From Antarcticirhabdus aurantiaca (GTDB taxonomy: Bacteria > Pseudomonadota > Alphaproteobacteria > Rhizobiales > Rhizobiaceae), in contig NZ_VTOM01000013.1 of NCBI RefSeq assembly GCF_009765365.1, forward strand, positions 62,001-126,000: 64,000 bases of DNA, written 5' to 3'. Under the pieces are notes generated by a model, which had not been told where the DNA came from, made no database searches, and was given only the letters and a program-made list of their open reading frames with translations. This document shows, piece by piece, positions 42,402-50,509 of the stretch (position 1 is its first letter; the number at the start of each line of letters is the position of its first letter). The position numbers and the translations under genes are program-made.

Positions 42402-43588
42402 AGCGCGCGCACCCAGCCGAAGGCGAGTTCCGCGAGCGCGTCGGTCGCGCGCTCGGTGAAGCTGCCTTGATCCACCGACGAGGCCGCGTAGAGATCGACG
42501 CTGAGCGACGGCTTGTCGTCGATCATCACCACCATCTGCCCGACGCGGTCGCCCGCAGCGACGGGAGCGAGCACCGGGCCGTCGTAGCGGATCGAGGCGC
42601 TGACCCGATCGGCTTCGTCGGTCGGCACGAAGGCGACGACCGGCGCCCGGGCGACGAGCCCGACCGAGCCCGCAACCCCGCCATAGACCGCGGCCTGACC
42701 GACGATCTCGTCCGGCTGAAACAGCACGGCGCGGCTGAACGCCTGGTTGGCCCAGTCCAGCAGAGCCTTGGCTTCCTTCGACCTGTCGGCATCCGACTTG
42801 AGGCCGCTGAGCGCCAGGAAGGTCTTGCGGCCGTCACGCTCCGTCGCGCCCAGAAGCGCGTAGCCCGATTCTTTCGTATAGCCCGTCGTCAGGCCCGTGG
42901 CGCCGATATCCATGCGCAGCAGGGGATTGCGGTTGCGCTGCAGGATCTTGTTCCACTCGAACTCGGGCTGCCTGTAGATCTGGTAAAGATCCGGATAGGT
43001 GGCTTCCATGTGACGGCCGAGCCGCACGAGATCGCGCGCCGTCACCTGCTGGCCGTCGGCCGGAAGGCCCGATGGATTGACGAAGCGCGAGCTGGTCAGG
43101 CCGAGTTCCGCGGCGCGCTCGTTCATGCGCTCGGCGAAGCCGGCTTCGGAGCCGCTCATGCCCTCCGCGAGGATGATGGTCGCGTCGTTGGCCGCCTGCA
43201 CGATCGTGCCGCGAACGAGGTCGATCACCGGCACACTCGACTTCAGCGCGGCGAACATGGTCGAGGTGCCGGACGGAGCGCCTCCCGTTCGCCAGGCATG
43301 TTCGGACACCGGAAAGGCTCGGTCCAGCGAGAGGTCGCCCTTGGCGACGGCGTCGAACACCACCTCCATTGTCATGACCTTGGCAAGCGAGGCCGGCGGA
43401 AATGGCGTGTCGGCATCCTTCTCGAAGAGGACAGCCCCCGTTTCGCCGTCGACGATCAAAGCCTGCGCCGCCGTCGTTTCCGGCAGACGGCCGAGCGCCT
43501 CATCGGTCTGGCCGAAGGCAAGGCTCGACGCGACGAGCGCGAAGCCGCCGAGAGCCGTCGCCGCGAGCAGCGAGATATTGGTGGTCAT
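42398..43588 (-). CDS. D-alanyl-D-alanine carboxypeptidase family protein (DacF-type) with altered motifs
   Basis: S11-type penicillin-binding protein expected to trim peptidoglycan stem peptides in the periplasm. Signal peptide at about residues 1-26, nucleophile motif SLAK (S67, K70) intact, and a C-terminal PBP5-C-like domain from about residue 300. The second motif reads A132-A-N134 where S-x-N is expected, and the third reads T234-T-G236 where K-T-G is expected. Activity may be lost or changed. The ATG at 43588 is chosen for the signal peptide; an open frame to 43768 would overlap rlpA. Coupled to tmk by a 4-bp overlap. Confidence 0.88.
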   Translation of the reverse strand: MTTNISLLAATALGGFALVASSLAFGQTDEALGRLPETTAAQALIVDGETGAVLFEKDADTPFPPASLAKVMTMEVVFDAVAKGDLSLDRAFPVSEHAWRTGGAPSGTSTMFAALKSSVPVIDLVRGTIVQAANDATIILAEGMSGSEAGFAERMNERAAELGLTSSRFVNPSGLPADGQQVTARDLVRLGRHMEATYPDLYQIYRQPEFEWNKILQRNRNPLLRMDIGATGLTTGYTKESGYALLGATERDGRKTFLALSGLKSDADRSKEAKALLDWANQAFSRAVLFQPDEIVGQAAVYGGVAGSVGLVARAPVVAFVPTDEADRVSASIRYDGPVLAPVAAGDRVGQMVVMIDDKPSLSVDLYAASSVDQGSFTERATDALAELAFGWVRAL

Positions 43589-43700
43589 GGAGCAGGCATC
43601 GCGGGCATGAGGTGAAACGTCGGTGCGCCTGCCATAGTAGAGGCAGGCGTCAGTCGCGTCGACCGGGTCGGCGCAACGACCAACCACGCCGCGGCTGGGA

Positions 43701-44834
43701 TCAGTCCCGCAGAACGAAGGCGTCCTCGGCGCCGGCCTGCCAGAGCATGCGAAGCACCGCATCGGCATCCACGCCGGCGTGGAGCGAGAGCGTCAGCGCC
43801 CTGCCCTCGTCGGTCGCTTCCTCGCCGAGCGAGCCGCGGCCGAACGCTACGGCACGGACTTTCTCGACGAGCGATCGATCGATCAGCGTGCCCACCGAGA
43901 TGATCTCGACGCCGTGCTGCGTCGCGGCAGCGGCACCGACCTCTCGGAGAGCCGCCGCGGCGCCGCTCTCGTTCCCGGAGGCGGCATAGGACGACATGAG
44001 CGATGCGGCGAGCGCGAGGTTCGAAGGCACCGGGACGCGTCCCTCGCCCGGCCGTTCGGCGCGGGTCGGCACCGGCACACCGACCGGCCGGACGCCCGGC
44101 ACTTCGGAATACGCGGTGGCGACGTTCTGGCCGGCCGGCGACCGAGCCGCGGCGGTGATCGACGCAACCATGACCTGGTCCGGTGTTCCGACCGGCACGC
44201 GACCCTCGCCGGGCTGGAAGCTCGCCATCAACCGCGAGGTGTCGTCACCCTCGAGCGGCGCACGCCCCACATACTCGACCTTCACGTCCGCGACGCCGTC
44301 GCGATGGAAGCCGAGCATCTGCGCGGCCTTGGACGATACGTCGATCTCGCGGCCGTGGGCGTAAGGCCCGCGATCGTTGACGCGGACCATGATCCGGTTG
44401 CCGTTCTCGAGGTTCGTCACCATGGCATAGGACGGCAGCGGAAAGGTCGTGTGCGCGGCCGACAGGCCGAACATGTCGTAGACCTCGCCGTTGGCGGTGA
44501 GGCGTCCGTGGAAGTTCGCGCCGTACCAGGAGGCCTTGCCCTGCTTCGCATAGCCCGGCTGGTCCTTCGGATAGTACCACTTGCCGCGGACCTTGTACGG
44601 CTTGCCGACCTGCTCGCGGCCCCCGCCCTTCCGAACCTTGCGAAGGTTCGAGACGCGCGGGCTCGCCGGCACGCCGAAGACGCTCTCGCTGAAGATCGGC
44701 GCATCGTCGGGCGGCGCGAGTTCCGCCGATTCCATGACCTCGGAGGACTGGCAGGCGCTCAGGGAAAGCGAGGCGATCAGCACGATCGCGGCACTCCGCA
44801 GCGATGCCTTTAGGCTGCCAGACGCATCAGCCAT
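43701..44834 (-). CDS. rlpA: RlpA-like septal lipoprotein
   Basis: Outer-membrane lipoprotein; relatives are lytic transglycosylases acting on peptide-stripped glycan at the septum. Lipobox LSAC with lipidated C28, then the double-psi beta-barrel (about residues 100-190: GKASWYGANFHGRLTANGE, VRVNDRGPYAHGREIDVS). The rest is an Ala-rich low-complexity region with the octamer PGEGRVPV twice (about 80 residues apart) and a C-terminal ~70 residues that may be a divergent SPOR domain. The gene lies 112 bp before the carboxypeptidase gene, so two wall genes are adjacent. Confidence 0.88.
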   Translation of the reverse strand: MADASGSLKASLRSAAIVLIASLSLSACQSSEVMESAELAPPDDAPIFSESVFGVPASPRVSNLRKVRKGGGREQVGKPYKVRGKWYYPKDQPGYAKQGKASWYGANFHGRLTANGEVYDMFGLSAAHTTFPLPSYAMVTNLENGNRIMVRVNDRGPYAHGREIDVSSKAAQMLGFHRDGVADVKVEYVGRAPLEGDDTSRLMASFQPGEGRVPVGTPDQVMVASITAAARSPAGQNVATAYSEVPGVRPVGVPVPTRAERPGEGRVPVPSNLALAASLMSSYAASGNESGAAAALREVGAAAATQHGVEIISVGTLIDRSLVEKVRAVAFGRGSLGEEATDEGRALTLSLHAGVDADAVLRMLWQAGAEDAFVLRD

Positions 44835-45141
44835 CGAAACAGGTCCCCCGGTTGATCACATCGCGTGTCGGCCCGGAAAGAATCCGAGACCGGACCTCAT
44901 CCCTCGTTGGAAGAGACTAAAAGAAGATTAACGCCGCATTCAACATTGAAATCTTGTGTGATGTCCCCGTCCTTTCCATCCGTCGGTTGCCTGTGACATG
45001 GATGCGACAGCATCGGGCGAAACGGTTGGGAACGGCGCCGGACCATCCCGCCCGGCAACTTCGCCGGCTTTTCCGCGTTTCCAAGCCGGGTCGGTACAGG
45101 GCGGCGTGATGCCCGGCAGTACGCCCGAGAAGGAGTTCCAT
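44835..45141. other. Divergent intergenic region between rlpA and a small secreted-protein gene
   Basis: About 307 bp that must hold both promoters. The left end (44915-44965) is AT-rich and suits the rlpA promoter. The plus-strand frame is open from 44998, but its Pro/Gly/Ser-rich translation has no ribosome binding site and looks non-coding. Confidence 0.45.
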
Positions 45142-45408
45142 ATGCGGTTGAAGCTTTGGGTCGGCACGAGCCTTCTGGTGGCAGTCGTCGCCTCGGGCGC
45201 TTTCCTGCTGGCGCAACCGGAAGCCCAGGCCGTCGACGAATCGCAGGCGGTCGCCGTCTCGTGTCAGAATGACATCTCGGCTTGGGACGCGATCCGAGCG
45301 GGCTCGGCGAATGCTGACCGGAGCGAGATGTCGAAGGCTCTGGATGCTGCCGTGCGCTGCGGGCACCAGATCACGACGGAAGATCGCGAACTGCTGGGCG
45401 AGGTCTGA
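45142..45408 (+). CDS. Small exported protein of unknown function
   Basis: 88-aa product with a clear signal peptide (basic MRLK, hydrophobic core to about residue 23, AQA cleavage near residue 30). The mature part is about 58 residues with two cysteines (VSCQND and VRCGHQ) that could form a disulfide. AAGGAG lies 6 bp before the ATG. I do not recognise a family. A GC-rich hairpin follows at 45431. Confidence 0.7.
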   Translation: MRLKLWVGTSLLVAVVASGAFLLAQPEAQAVDESQAVAVSCQNDISAWDAIRAGSANADRSEMSKALDAAVRCGHQITTEDRELLGEV

Positions 45409-45817
45409 CGACGGAGCGACCGCGGCGGCACCCCGCCCGGCTCGCGCCGGACGGGGCTCTGCATATTCCCGAGGAAGCTTGGATCGCTTGGGTCCGCATC
45501 CCTGCGGGAGGTGGCGGCGCGCCTTTAGCATCGATGATCCGAGAAGCGGAACCCCTGATTGTTCGCGGAACGGCTCGTCGAGCCCTCGGATCGTTGAGAA
45601 AGGGGCCGATTTCGGATCGAGCCGGATGTCGTAAGTGCCACGCGTCCGTTCGGTTGCCGGCCCTTAGTCCGGATGGGCGAGCCACCCTGCCATACAATCC
45701 GGCTGAATGCTTTCGTACGAAGCAATGGCGCGGCAAAGCTGATCCCGGTAAGAGCACGGCGTTGATCGACTGGCTCCTCGTGCTGTCCGGTCCCTTGGCG
45801 AAGCGAGACCACCAACG
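45409..45817. other. Intergenic region before the GT2 gene, with one hairpin
   Basis: About 409 bp with no supported gene. A hairpin at 45431-45456 (CCCCG and CCGGC pairing with GCCGG and CGGGG around TCGC, one mismatch) lies 22 bp after the upstream stop and may end that transcript, although no T-run follows. The remainder probably carries the GT2 promoter. Confidence 0.4.
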
Positions 45818-46783
45818 ATGACAGTTCCGGATCTCAGAGCTGTGCTGGCCAGCGATGGCGCTCCTCCGCCACCGTCCCGCGACCTTCGCCGCGGCTTGGA
45901 CCACGTGCCGCGCGCCGCCGTTCTGCGCCGTTTAGCCCGGCGCCTCGATAGCCTTTTCATGCGACCAGCGAAGCTTGTGTCCAGCAATCTGCTTCCGGGC
46001 GGTCTTGGCTCCCAAGGCATCGAGATCCTGCCTCGCTCGGTAGACGACGCGCTTCCTCCCGTGCGCTTCGCGTTGATCAGCGTCGTTGTCCCGGCACGCA
46101 ACGAAGCGGCGAACCTGCCGATCCTGGTGGAGGAGATCACGACCGCGCTCGGAGCGCGCGACCACGAGATCATCATCGTCGACGATGGATCGTCGGACGA
46201 CACGCCCGCCGTTCTGGTCGCGCTGCGCGCCTCCGGCTTCGCAGTTCGTCATGTGCGACACGACCACGCCTGCGGGCAAAGCCGCGCGATCCGCACGGGC
46301 GCCCTTCTCGCGCGCGGCGACGTCGTCGCGACCATCGACGGCGACGGGCAGAACGACCCGCGATTTCTTCCCCAGCTCATCAATCTTCTCGAAGTGTCCG
46401 GCCGGCAGACCGCGCTCGCCGCCGGACAACGGTTGCGCCGAACCGACACGCCGATGAAGCAGGCCGCCTCGACCTTCGCCAACCGGCTGCGCTCGGCCAT
46501 GCTGCGGGACGGCACGCGCGACACCGGATGCGGGCTGAAGGCCATCCCGACGCAGGTCCTGAAAACCCTGCCCTATTTCGAGGGCTGGCACCGCTACCTG
46601 CCGGCGCTCGTTCTGCGCGAGGGGCTGGGCGTCGTGCACCTCGACGTCGTCGACCGGAACCGGCGCTTCGGGCAGTCGAACTACGGCATCTTCGATCGTG
46701 CGCTGGTCGGAGCCGTGGACCTGTGGGGCGTCTGGTGGCTCCTGCGACGGGGGCGCCGGCGCCCGTCCGTGACGGAGCTCTAG
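45818..46783 (+). CDS. Family 2 glycosyltransferase, dolichyl/polyprenyl-phosphate sugar transferase type
   Basis: Probably moves a sugar from a nucleotide donor to a lipid carrier at the membrane. The GT-A domain has ISVVVPARNEAANLP, IIIVDDGSSDDTP and the DxD-like DGDGQNDP. The domain begins only at about residue 85, and the preceding Arg/Pro-rich stretch is atypical, so the true start may be the ATG at 45959 or the GTG at 46061. No C-terminal membrane pair is visible. It is followed 4 bp later by a LAB_N gene and then a GT39 gene, a set usually linked to lipid A or envelope glycan modification. Confidence 0.85.
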   Translation: MTVPDLRAVLASDGAPPPPSRDLRRGLDHVPRAAVLRRLARRLDSLFMRPAKLVSSNLLPGGLGSQGIEILPRSVDDALPPVRFALISVVVPARNEAANLPILVEEITTALGARDHEIIIVDDGSSDDTPAVLVALRASGFAVRHVRHDHACGQSRAIRTGALLARGDVVATIDGDGQNDPRFLPQLINLLEVSGRQTALAAGQRLRRTDTPMKQAASTFANRLRSAMLRDGTRDTGCGLKAIPTQVLKTLPYFEGWHRYLPALVLREGLGVVHLDVVDRNRRFGQSNYGIFDRALVGAVDLWGVWWLLRRGRRRPSVTEL

Positions 46784-46787
46784 CCGC

Positions 46788-47147
46788 GTGCTGCAGTCCA
46801 TTGCCGACTTCTTCCACCACGTCTTCGTCGAGCGCTTCGACATGTGGGTCGTGCTCGGCTTCGTGGCTCAGGCCATGTTCACCGGGCGCTTCATCGTCCA
46901 GTGGATCGCATCGGAGCGCGCCAGGCGAAGCGTCGTCCCTGTCGCCTTCTGGACGCTCTCCCTGGCCGGAGGCGCCCTTCTCCTCGTCTACGCCATCCAC
47001 CGGCGCGACCCGGTCTTCATCGCCGGACAGGCGGCGGGGCTCATCGTCTACCTCCGGAACCTCAAGCTCATCGCCAACGAGAAGCGCGGCGCTCCGGCTA
47101 CCGTTCGCCCGTCTGGGCAGGGCCCCTCCACGACCAATTCCGGTTGA
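46788..47147 (+). CDS. Lipid A biosynthesis N-terminal (LAB_N) domain membrane protein
   Basis: 119-aa membrane protein with three hydrophobic segments and the LAB_N signature FVAQAMFTGRFIVQWIASE, plus GQAAGLIVYLRNLKLI. GTG start 4 bp after the GT2 stop, so coupled expression is likely. The family is found beside glycosyltransferases that modify lipid A; its molecular role is unclear (it is related in shape to small sugar or lipid transporters). The last ~20 residues are low-complexity. Confidence 0.85.
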   Translation: MLQSIADFFHHVFVERFDMWVVLGFVAQAMFTGRFIVQWIASERARRSVVPVAFWTLSLAGGALLLVYAIHRRDPVFIAGQAAGLIVYLRNLKLIANEKRGAPATVRPSGQGPSTTNSG

Positions 47148-47260
47148 CGACCTGCGCCTGCCGGGGCTAGAGCCCAAGCCGCGTGAACCGTTCGGCAGCG
47201 AACGTCATTCTCACCGGCCTTCAACGAAGACGGGTGATGGAGCTGCCGACAGGAAGGCCT

Positions 47261-47347
47261 GGATGGGTGGCCGAGCGGTTGAAGGCACCGGTCTTGAAAA
47301 CCGGCGGGCGGGAAACCGTCTCGTGGGTTCGAATCCCACCCCATCCG
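47261..47347 (+). tRNA. tRNA-Ser (anticodon UGA)
   Basis: Acceptor GGATGGG pairs with CCCATCC at 47340-47346, with discriminator G at 47347. Anticodon stem CCGGT/ACCGG holds loop CTTGAAA with TGA at 47295-47297. A long class II variable arm follows, and the T arm is GTGGG-TTCGAAT-CCCAC. CCA is not encoded. It lies between the LAB_N and GT39 genes, on the same strand. Confidence 0.97.
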
Positions 47348-47397
47348 TTCCCAGCCGCGCTCGCGCGTGAGCCGAGCGCCGTGCCGTTTCCGTCAGG

Positions 47398-48603
47398 ATG
47401 AACGACATGCGACCTTCCGACCCGACCCGATCGGCGGAGCGACGGAACCGGCTGTCGGACGGCTTCGACGCCTTGGCGGGATGGGCGACGCGTCGCATCG
47501 TCGGGATACCGGCGTCGCTCCTCTTTGTCGCGGCGGTGTTCGCTCTCAACCTCGTGCTCAACATCGAGGACGGGACGGTCGGCTACGACGATCGCGAACA
47601 GCTTCAGCACATGACGAGGTGGGCCTGGGGCTACTCGGGCGTTCAGCCGCCGCTCCACACCTGGATCGTGAAGTCGATGGTGCCGATCTTCGGCGACGGC
47701 ATCGATGCGATCTACGCTGCGCGCTTCCTGGTTCTGCTTCTCGTCTTCATCGCGATGTATGCCGCGGCCAAGCTCATGCGGCTGACGCCCGAGGGCACCG
47801 CGGCGGCGGTGCTGGGGCTGTTCCTGCTGCCGCAGATCGGCTGGGAGGCGCAGCGCAGCTTCAGTCACTCGCTGACCGGTCTCCTGGGAGCCGTTGCAAG
47901 TCTGGCGGCGCTTCTCTGGGTCGTTCGCGACGGCAGGCGCATCGCCTATGCCGCCCTCGGCCTCGCCGCGGCGGTCGCGCTTCTCGGGAAGTACAACGGC
48001 GCGATCCTGCTCTTAGGCCTCGCCGCCGGAACGCTTTCGGCGGGCCCGCTCACGCGGGCTATCCGGCCGCGCCGGCTCCTCGTGTCGCTCGGCGTGTTCC
48101 TCGCCGCGATCGCGGGACCGGCTCTCTGGCTGAGCGGGCGCATCGGCACGCTCGATGACAGCGCTCACAAGTTCAAGGCAGGCGACACGTCGTCGCCGAT
48201 CCTGGATCGGCTCGCGGGCATGGGCTCCCTCTCGCTTGCGATCGGCGCGTACTCCGGCCTGCTCGTCGGGCTGGTTCTGCTGGCTCTGCCGGCCGGGGGG
48301 CGCCTGCAGGCGCTGCAGGGCGCGGCGCGGCGCGTGAGCGAACAGGCCAAGGTGCGGCTTGTCTTCGTGGCGATTCTCGTGGGCTTGGTCCTGCTCGCGG
48401 TCGGCCTTCTCGTCGGAGGGGCCACCAACGTCGAGACCTACTGGCTTCATCCCCTGCTCGTCTTCACGCCACTCGCCGCCGCAGCAGCCTTCGACGGACT
48501 GCCGGCCGGCTCGCGGGTCCACCGCGCCACCATCGGCAGCGCGGTCCTTGCGGCGATCGTGACGGTCCTGGCCTTCGTCCTTCGAACGCTCGATCTCGCC
48601 TGA
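47398..48603 (+). CDS. Family 39 glycosyltransferase (ArnT/PMT-like integral membrane protein)
   Basis: Uses a polyprenyl-phosphate sugar as donor to glycosylate lipid or protein on the periplasmic side. About nine to ten hydrophobic segments; the first periplasmic loop has GYDDREQLQHMTRWAWGYSG with acidic residues where the family has its catalytic Asp/Glu, followed by QPPLHTWI. At 401 aa it is shorter than most ArnT-type enzymes. With GT2 and LAB_N upstream it completes a three-gene glycosylation set, interrupted by the tRNA-Ser gene. The acceptor is unknown. Confidence 0.85.
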   Translation: MNDMRPSDPTRSAERRNRLSDGFDALAGWATRRIVGIPASLLFVAAVFALNLVLNIEDGTVGYDDREQLQHMTRWAWGYSGVQPPLHTWIVKSMVPIFGDGIDAIYAARFLVLLLVFIAMYAAAKLMRLTPEGTAAAVLGLFLLPQIGWEAQRSFSHSLTGLLGAVASLAALLWVVRDGRRIAYAALGLAAAVALLGKYNGAILLLGLAAGTLSAGPLTRAIRPRRLLVSLGVFLAAIAGPALWLSGRIGTLDDSAHKFKAGDTSSPILDRLAGMGSLSLAIGAYSGLLVGLVLLALPAGGRLQALQGAARRVSEQAKVRLVFVAILVGLVLLAVGLLVGGATNVETYWLHPLLVFTPLAAAAAFDGLPAGSRVHRATIGSAVLAAIVTVLAFVLRTLDLA

Positions 48604-48620
48604 ACTCCAGAGCTCGCCGG

Positions 48621-49598
48621 TCAGGCCATCGTGATGATGGTGGTGCCGGTGGTGCGGCGCGCTTCGAGGTCGCGGTGGGCGTCGGCGGCCTTCTCCAGGG
48701 GATAGCGCTGTCCGATCAGGATCTTCACCGCACCCAACGCGATGACGTCGAACAGGGAGTTGGCGCTGTCCTCGAATTCCTCCCGCGTCGCCGTGTAGCC
48801 GAAGAGGCTCGGACGGGTGGCGAAGAGCGATCCCTTCTGGTTCAGAATGGCCAGGTCGATGTCCGGCAGCTTGCCCGAGGACTGGCCGAAGGTGACCCAT
48901 AGACCGCGCCGCCGCAGGCAGTCCAGGCTCTTCGGAAAGGTGTCGCGGCCGACGGAGTCGTAGACCACGTCGCACTTGCGCCCGTCCGTGATCTCGGCGA
49001 CCCGGGCGACGAAGTCCTCTTCGTTGTAGTTGATGACGTGGTCGTAGCCGTGCGCGAGGGCGAGTTCGCACTTTTCGGCGCTGCCGGCCGTGCCGATCAC
49101 GGTCGCGCCGAGATGCTTCGCCCACTGCCCGGCGATCAGGCCGACGCCGCCGGCGGCGGCGTGGAAGAGGATCGTCGTGCCCGGTCCCACCTCGAAGGTA
49201 CGTCGCAGGAGATATTCGGCGGTCATGCCCTTGAGCATGGCGCCGGCTGCGACGTCGGTCTCGACGCCCGCAGGCAGCTTCGCGACCTTGTCCGCCTCGA
49301 CCACGATGGCGTCCGCATAGGTGCCGTTCGCGCCGCTATAGGCGACGCGGTCGCCGACGGCCACGGAGAACACACCCTCGCCCGCCTCCTCCACGGTGCC
49401 CGCGCCCTCCTTGCCCGGCACGAAGGGCATCTCGGCCGACTTGTAGAGGCCGGTGCGGAAGTAGACGTCGATGAAGTTGAGGCCGGCTGCGGCCTGGCGG
49501 ACGCGGATCTGGCCGGGCCCCGGACGTCCCGGATCGCGCTCTCCGAGCTGGAGGACCTCTGGGCCGCCGAGCTGGTTGATGACGATGGCTCGCGTCAT
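48621..49598 (-). CDS. NADPH:quinone oxidoreductase (zeta-crystallin type)
   Basis: Zinc-free medium-chain dehydrogenase that reduces quinones with NADPH. GroES-like N-terminal domain, then the Rossmann fold with HAAAGGVGLIAGQWAK and a VIGTAGSAEK string typical of Qor. The 325-aa length is standard. The ATG at 49598 (MTRAIVINQLGG) has GGGAG 9 bp upstream; an in-frame ATG at 49613 is less likely. It lies 33 bp after pcs, which could share its transcript. Confidence 0.92.
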   Translation of the reverse strand: MTRAIVINQLGGPEVLQLGERDPGRPGPGQIRVRQAAAGLNFIDVYFRTGLYKSAEMPFVPGKEGAGTVEEAGEGVFSVAVGDRVAYSGANGTYADAIVVEADKVAKLPAGVETDVAAGAMLKGMTAEYLLRRTFEVGPGTTILFHAAAGGVGLIAGQWAKHLGATVIGTAGSAEKCELALAHGYDHVINYNEEDFVARVAEITDGRKCDVVYDSVGRDTFPKSLDCLRRRGLWVTFGQSSGKLPDIDLAILNQKGSLFATRPSLFGYTATREEFEDSANSLFDVIALGAVKILIGQRYPLEKAADAHRDLEARRTTGTTIITMA

Positions 49599-49631
49599 GA
49601 CGTTGTCTCCCAAAATGCGTTCAGGTGGGTG

Positions 49632-50360
49632 TCAGCTCGACACGGCGCCGCCGGCGCGCCGGTCGAGCAGCTGGATGACCGCGCCGATCGAGACGAGATA
49701 GAGGCTGGTGAGCGCGACGCCCACCCGCACCCAGGTCGGCGAGTCGAAGCCGTAGAGCAGCGCGGCGAAGCCGAAGAGCATCCACAGCACCATCGCCGCG
49801 AGGTTGAGCGGTCGAAGCCGCACGACGCGCACGGGATGGAGAAATTTCACCGGCGCGAAGGTTCCGGCCGCGCAAAGGACGACAGCTGCGAAGACCACCC
49901 ATTCGCTCGGCTGAATGGCGAAGAAGGCGAAGACTACCATGTTCCAGCAGACGGGAAAGCCGCGGAAGAAGTTGTCCTTCGTCTTCATGCGGGTGTCGGC
50001 GTAATAGATCGCGCTGGTGATCACGATGAGCGCGGCCGCGATGAACGACCACGGCTTGCCGATCATGTCGGACAGGTAGAGCGCGACCGCGGGGATGAGG
50101 CAGAAAGTCGAATAGTCGATGATCGCGTCGAGCATGTCGCCGGACCAGTCCGGCAGGACGCGCTTGATCTCGACCTTGCGCGCCATCGGCCCGTCGATCC
50201 CGTCGACGAGGAGCGCGAGGCCGAGCCAGGAGAACATCGCCACCCACTGCCCCTCGGCCGCCGCGATGAGCGACAGGAACGCCAGAAAGGCGCCGCTTGC
50301 CGTGAACAGATGGACGGCGAAGGCCCGCCACCGCTGAAAAGTCGTCCCTTGAGCCGTCAT
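49632..50360 (-). CDS. pcs: Phosphatidylcholine synthase
   Basis: Condenses CDP-diacylglycerol with choline to form phosphatidylcholine in the inner membrane. The CDP-alcohol phosphotransferase motif is present in the Pcs-type spacing DG-x2-AR-x12-G-x3-D-x3-D (DGPMAR then GDMLDAIID, about residues 57-85). Seven to eight hydrophobic segments, 242 aa. The gene marks a lineage with phosphatidylcholine membranes, typical of Rhizobiales. Divergent from the UbiH-type gene. Confidence 0.94.
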   Translation of the reverse strand: MTAQGTTFQRWRAFAVHLFTASGAFLAFLSLIAAAEGQWVAMFSWLGLALLVDGIDGPMARKVEIKRVLPDWSGDMLDAIIDYSTFCLIPAVALYLSDMIGKPWSFIAAALIVITSAIYYADTRMKTKDNFFRGFPVCWNMVVFAFFAIQPSEWVVFAAVVLCAAGTFAPVKFLHPVRVVRLRPLNLAAMVLWMLFGFAALLYGFDSPTWVRVGVALTSLYLVSIGAVIQLLDRRAGGAVSS

Positions 50361-50509
50361 CGCGCCCCGAAGCGTATCGTCGCACGCTTCAGCCCGAAGC
50401 GCCGCTCACCTGTTGCATTCCGGTCTATCGGGCGTATCTGCCGATTCCAAGCGGAACGCGCTCGATCAGGTGCGGTTCATGCGCGCGAAACCAAGTCGGG
50501 AGCAGTGTT

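Noticed and set aside
43589-43768. N-terminal extension of the DacF-type gene
   Set aside because: It would overlap rlpA and bury the signal peptide that begins at 43588.
44998-45141. 48-codon extension of the small exported protein
   Set aside because: It would place the signal peptide internally; the strong AAGGAG precedes the ATG at 45142.
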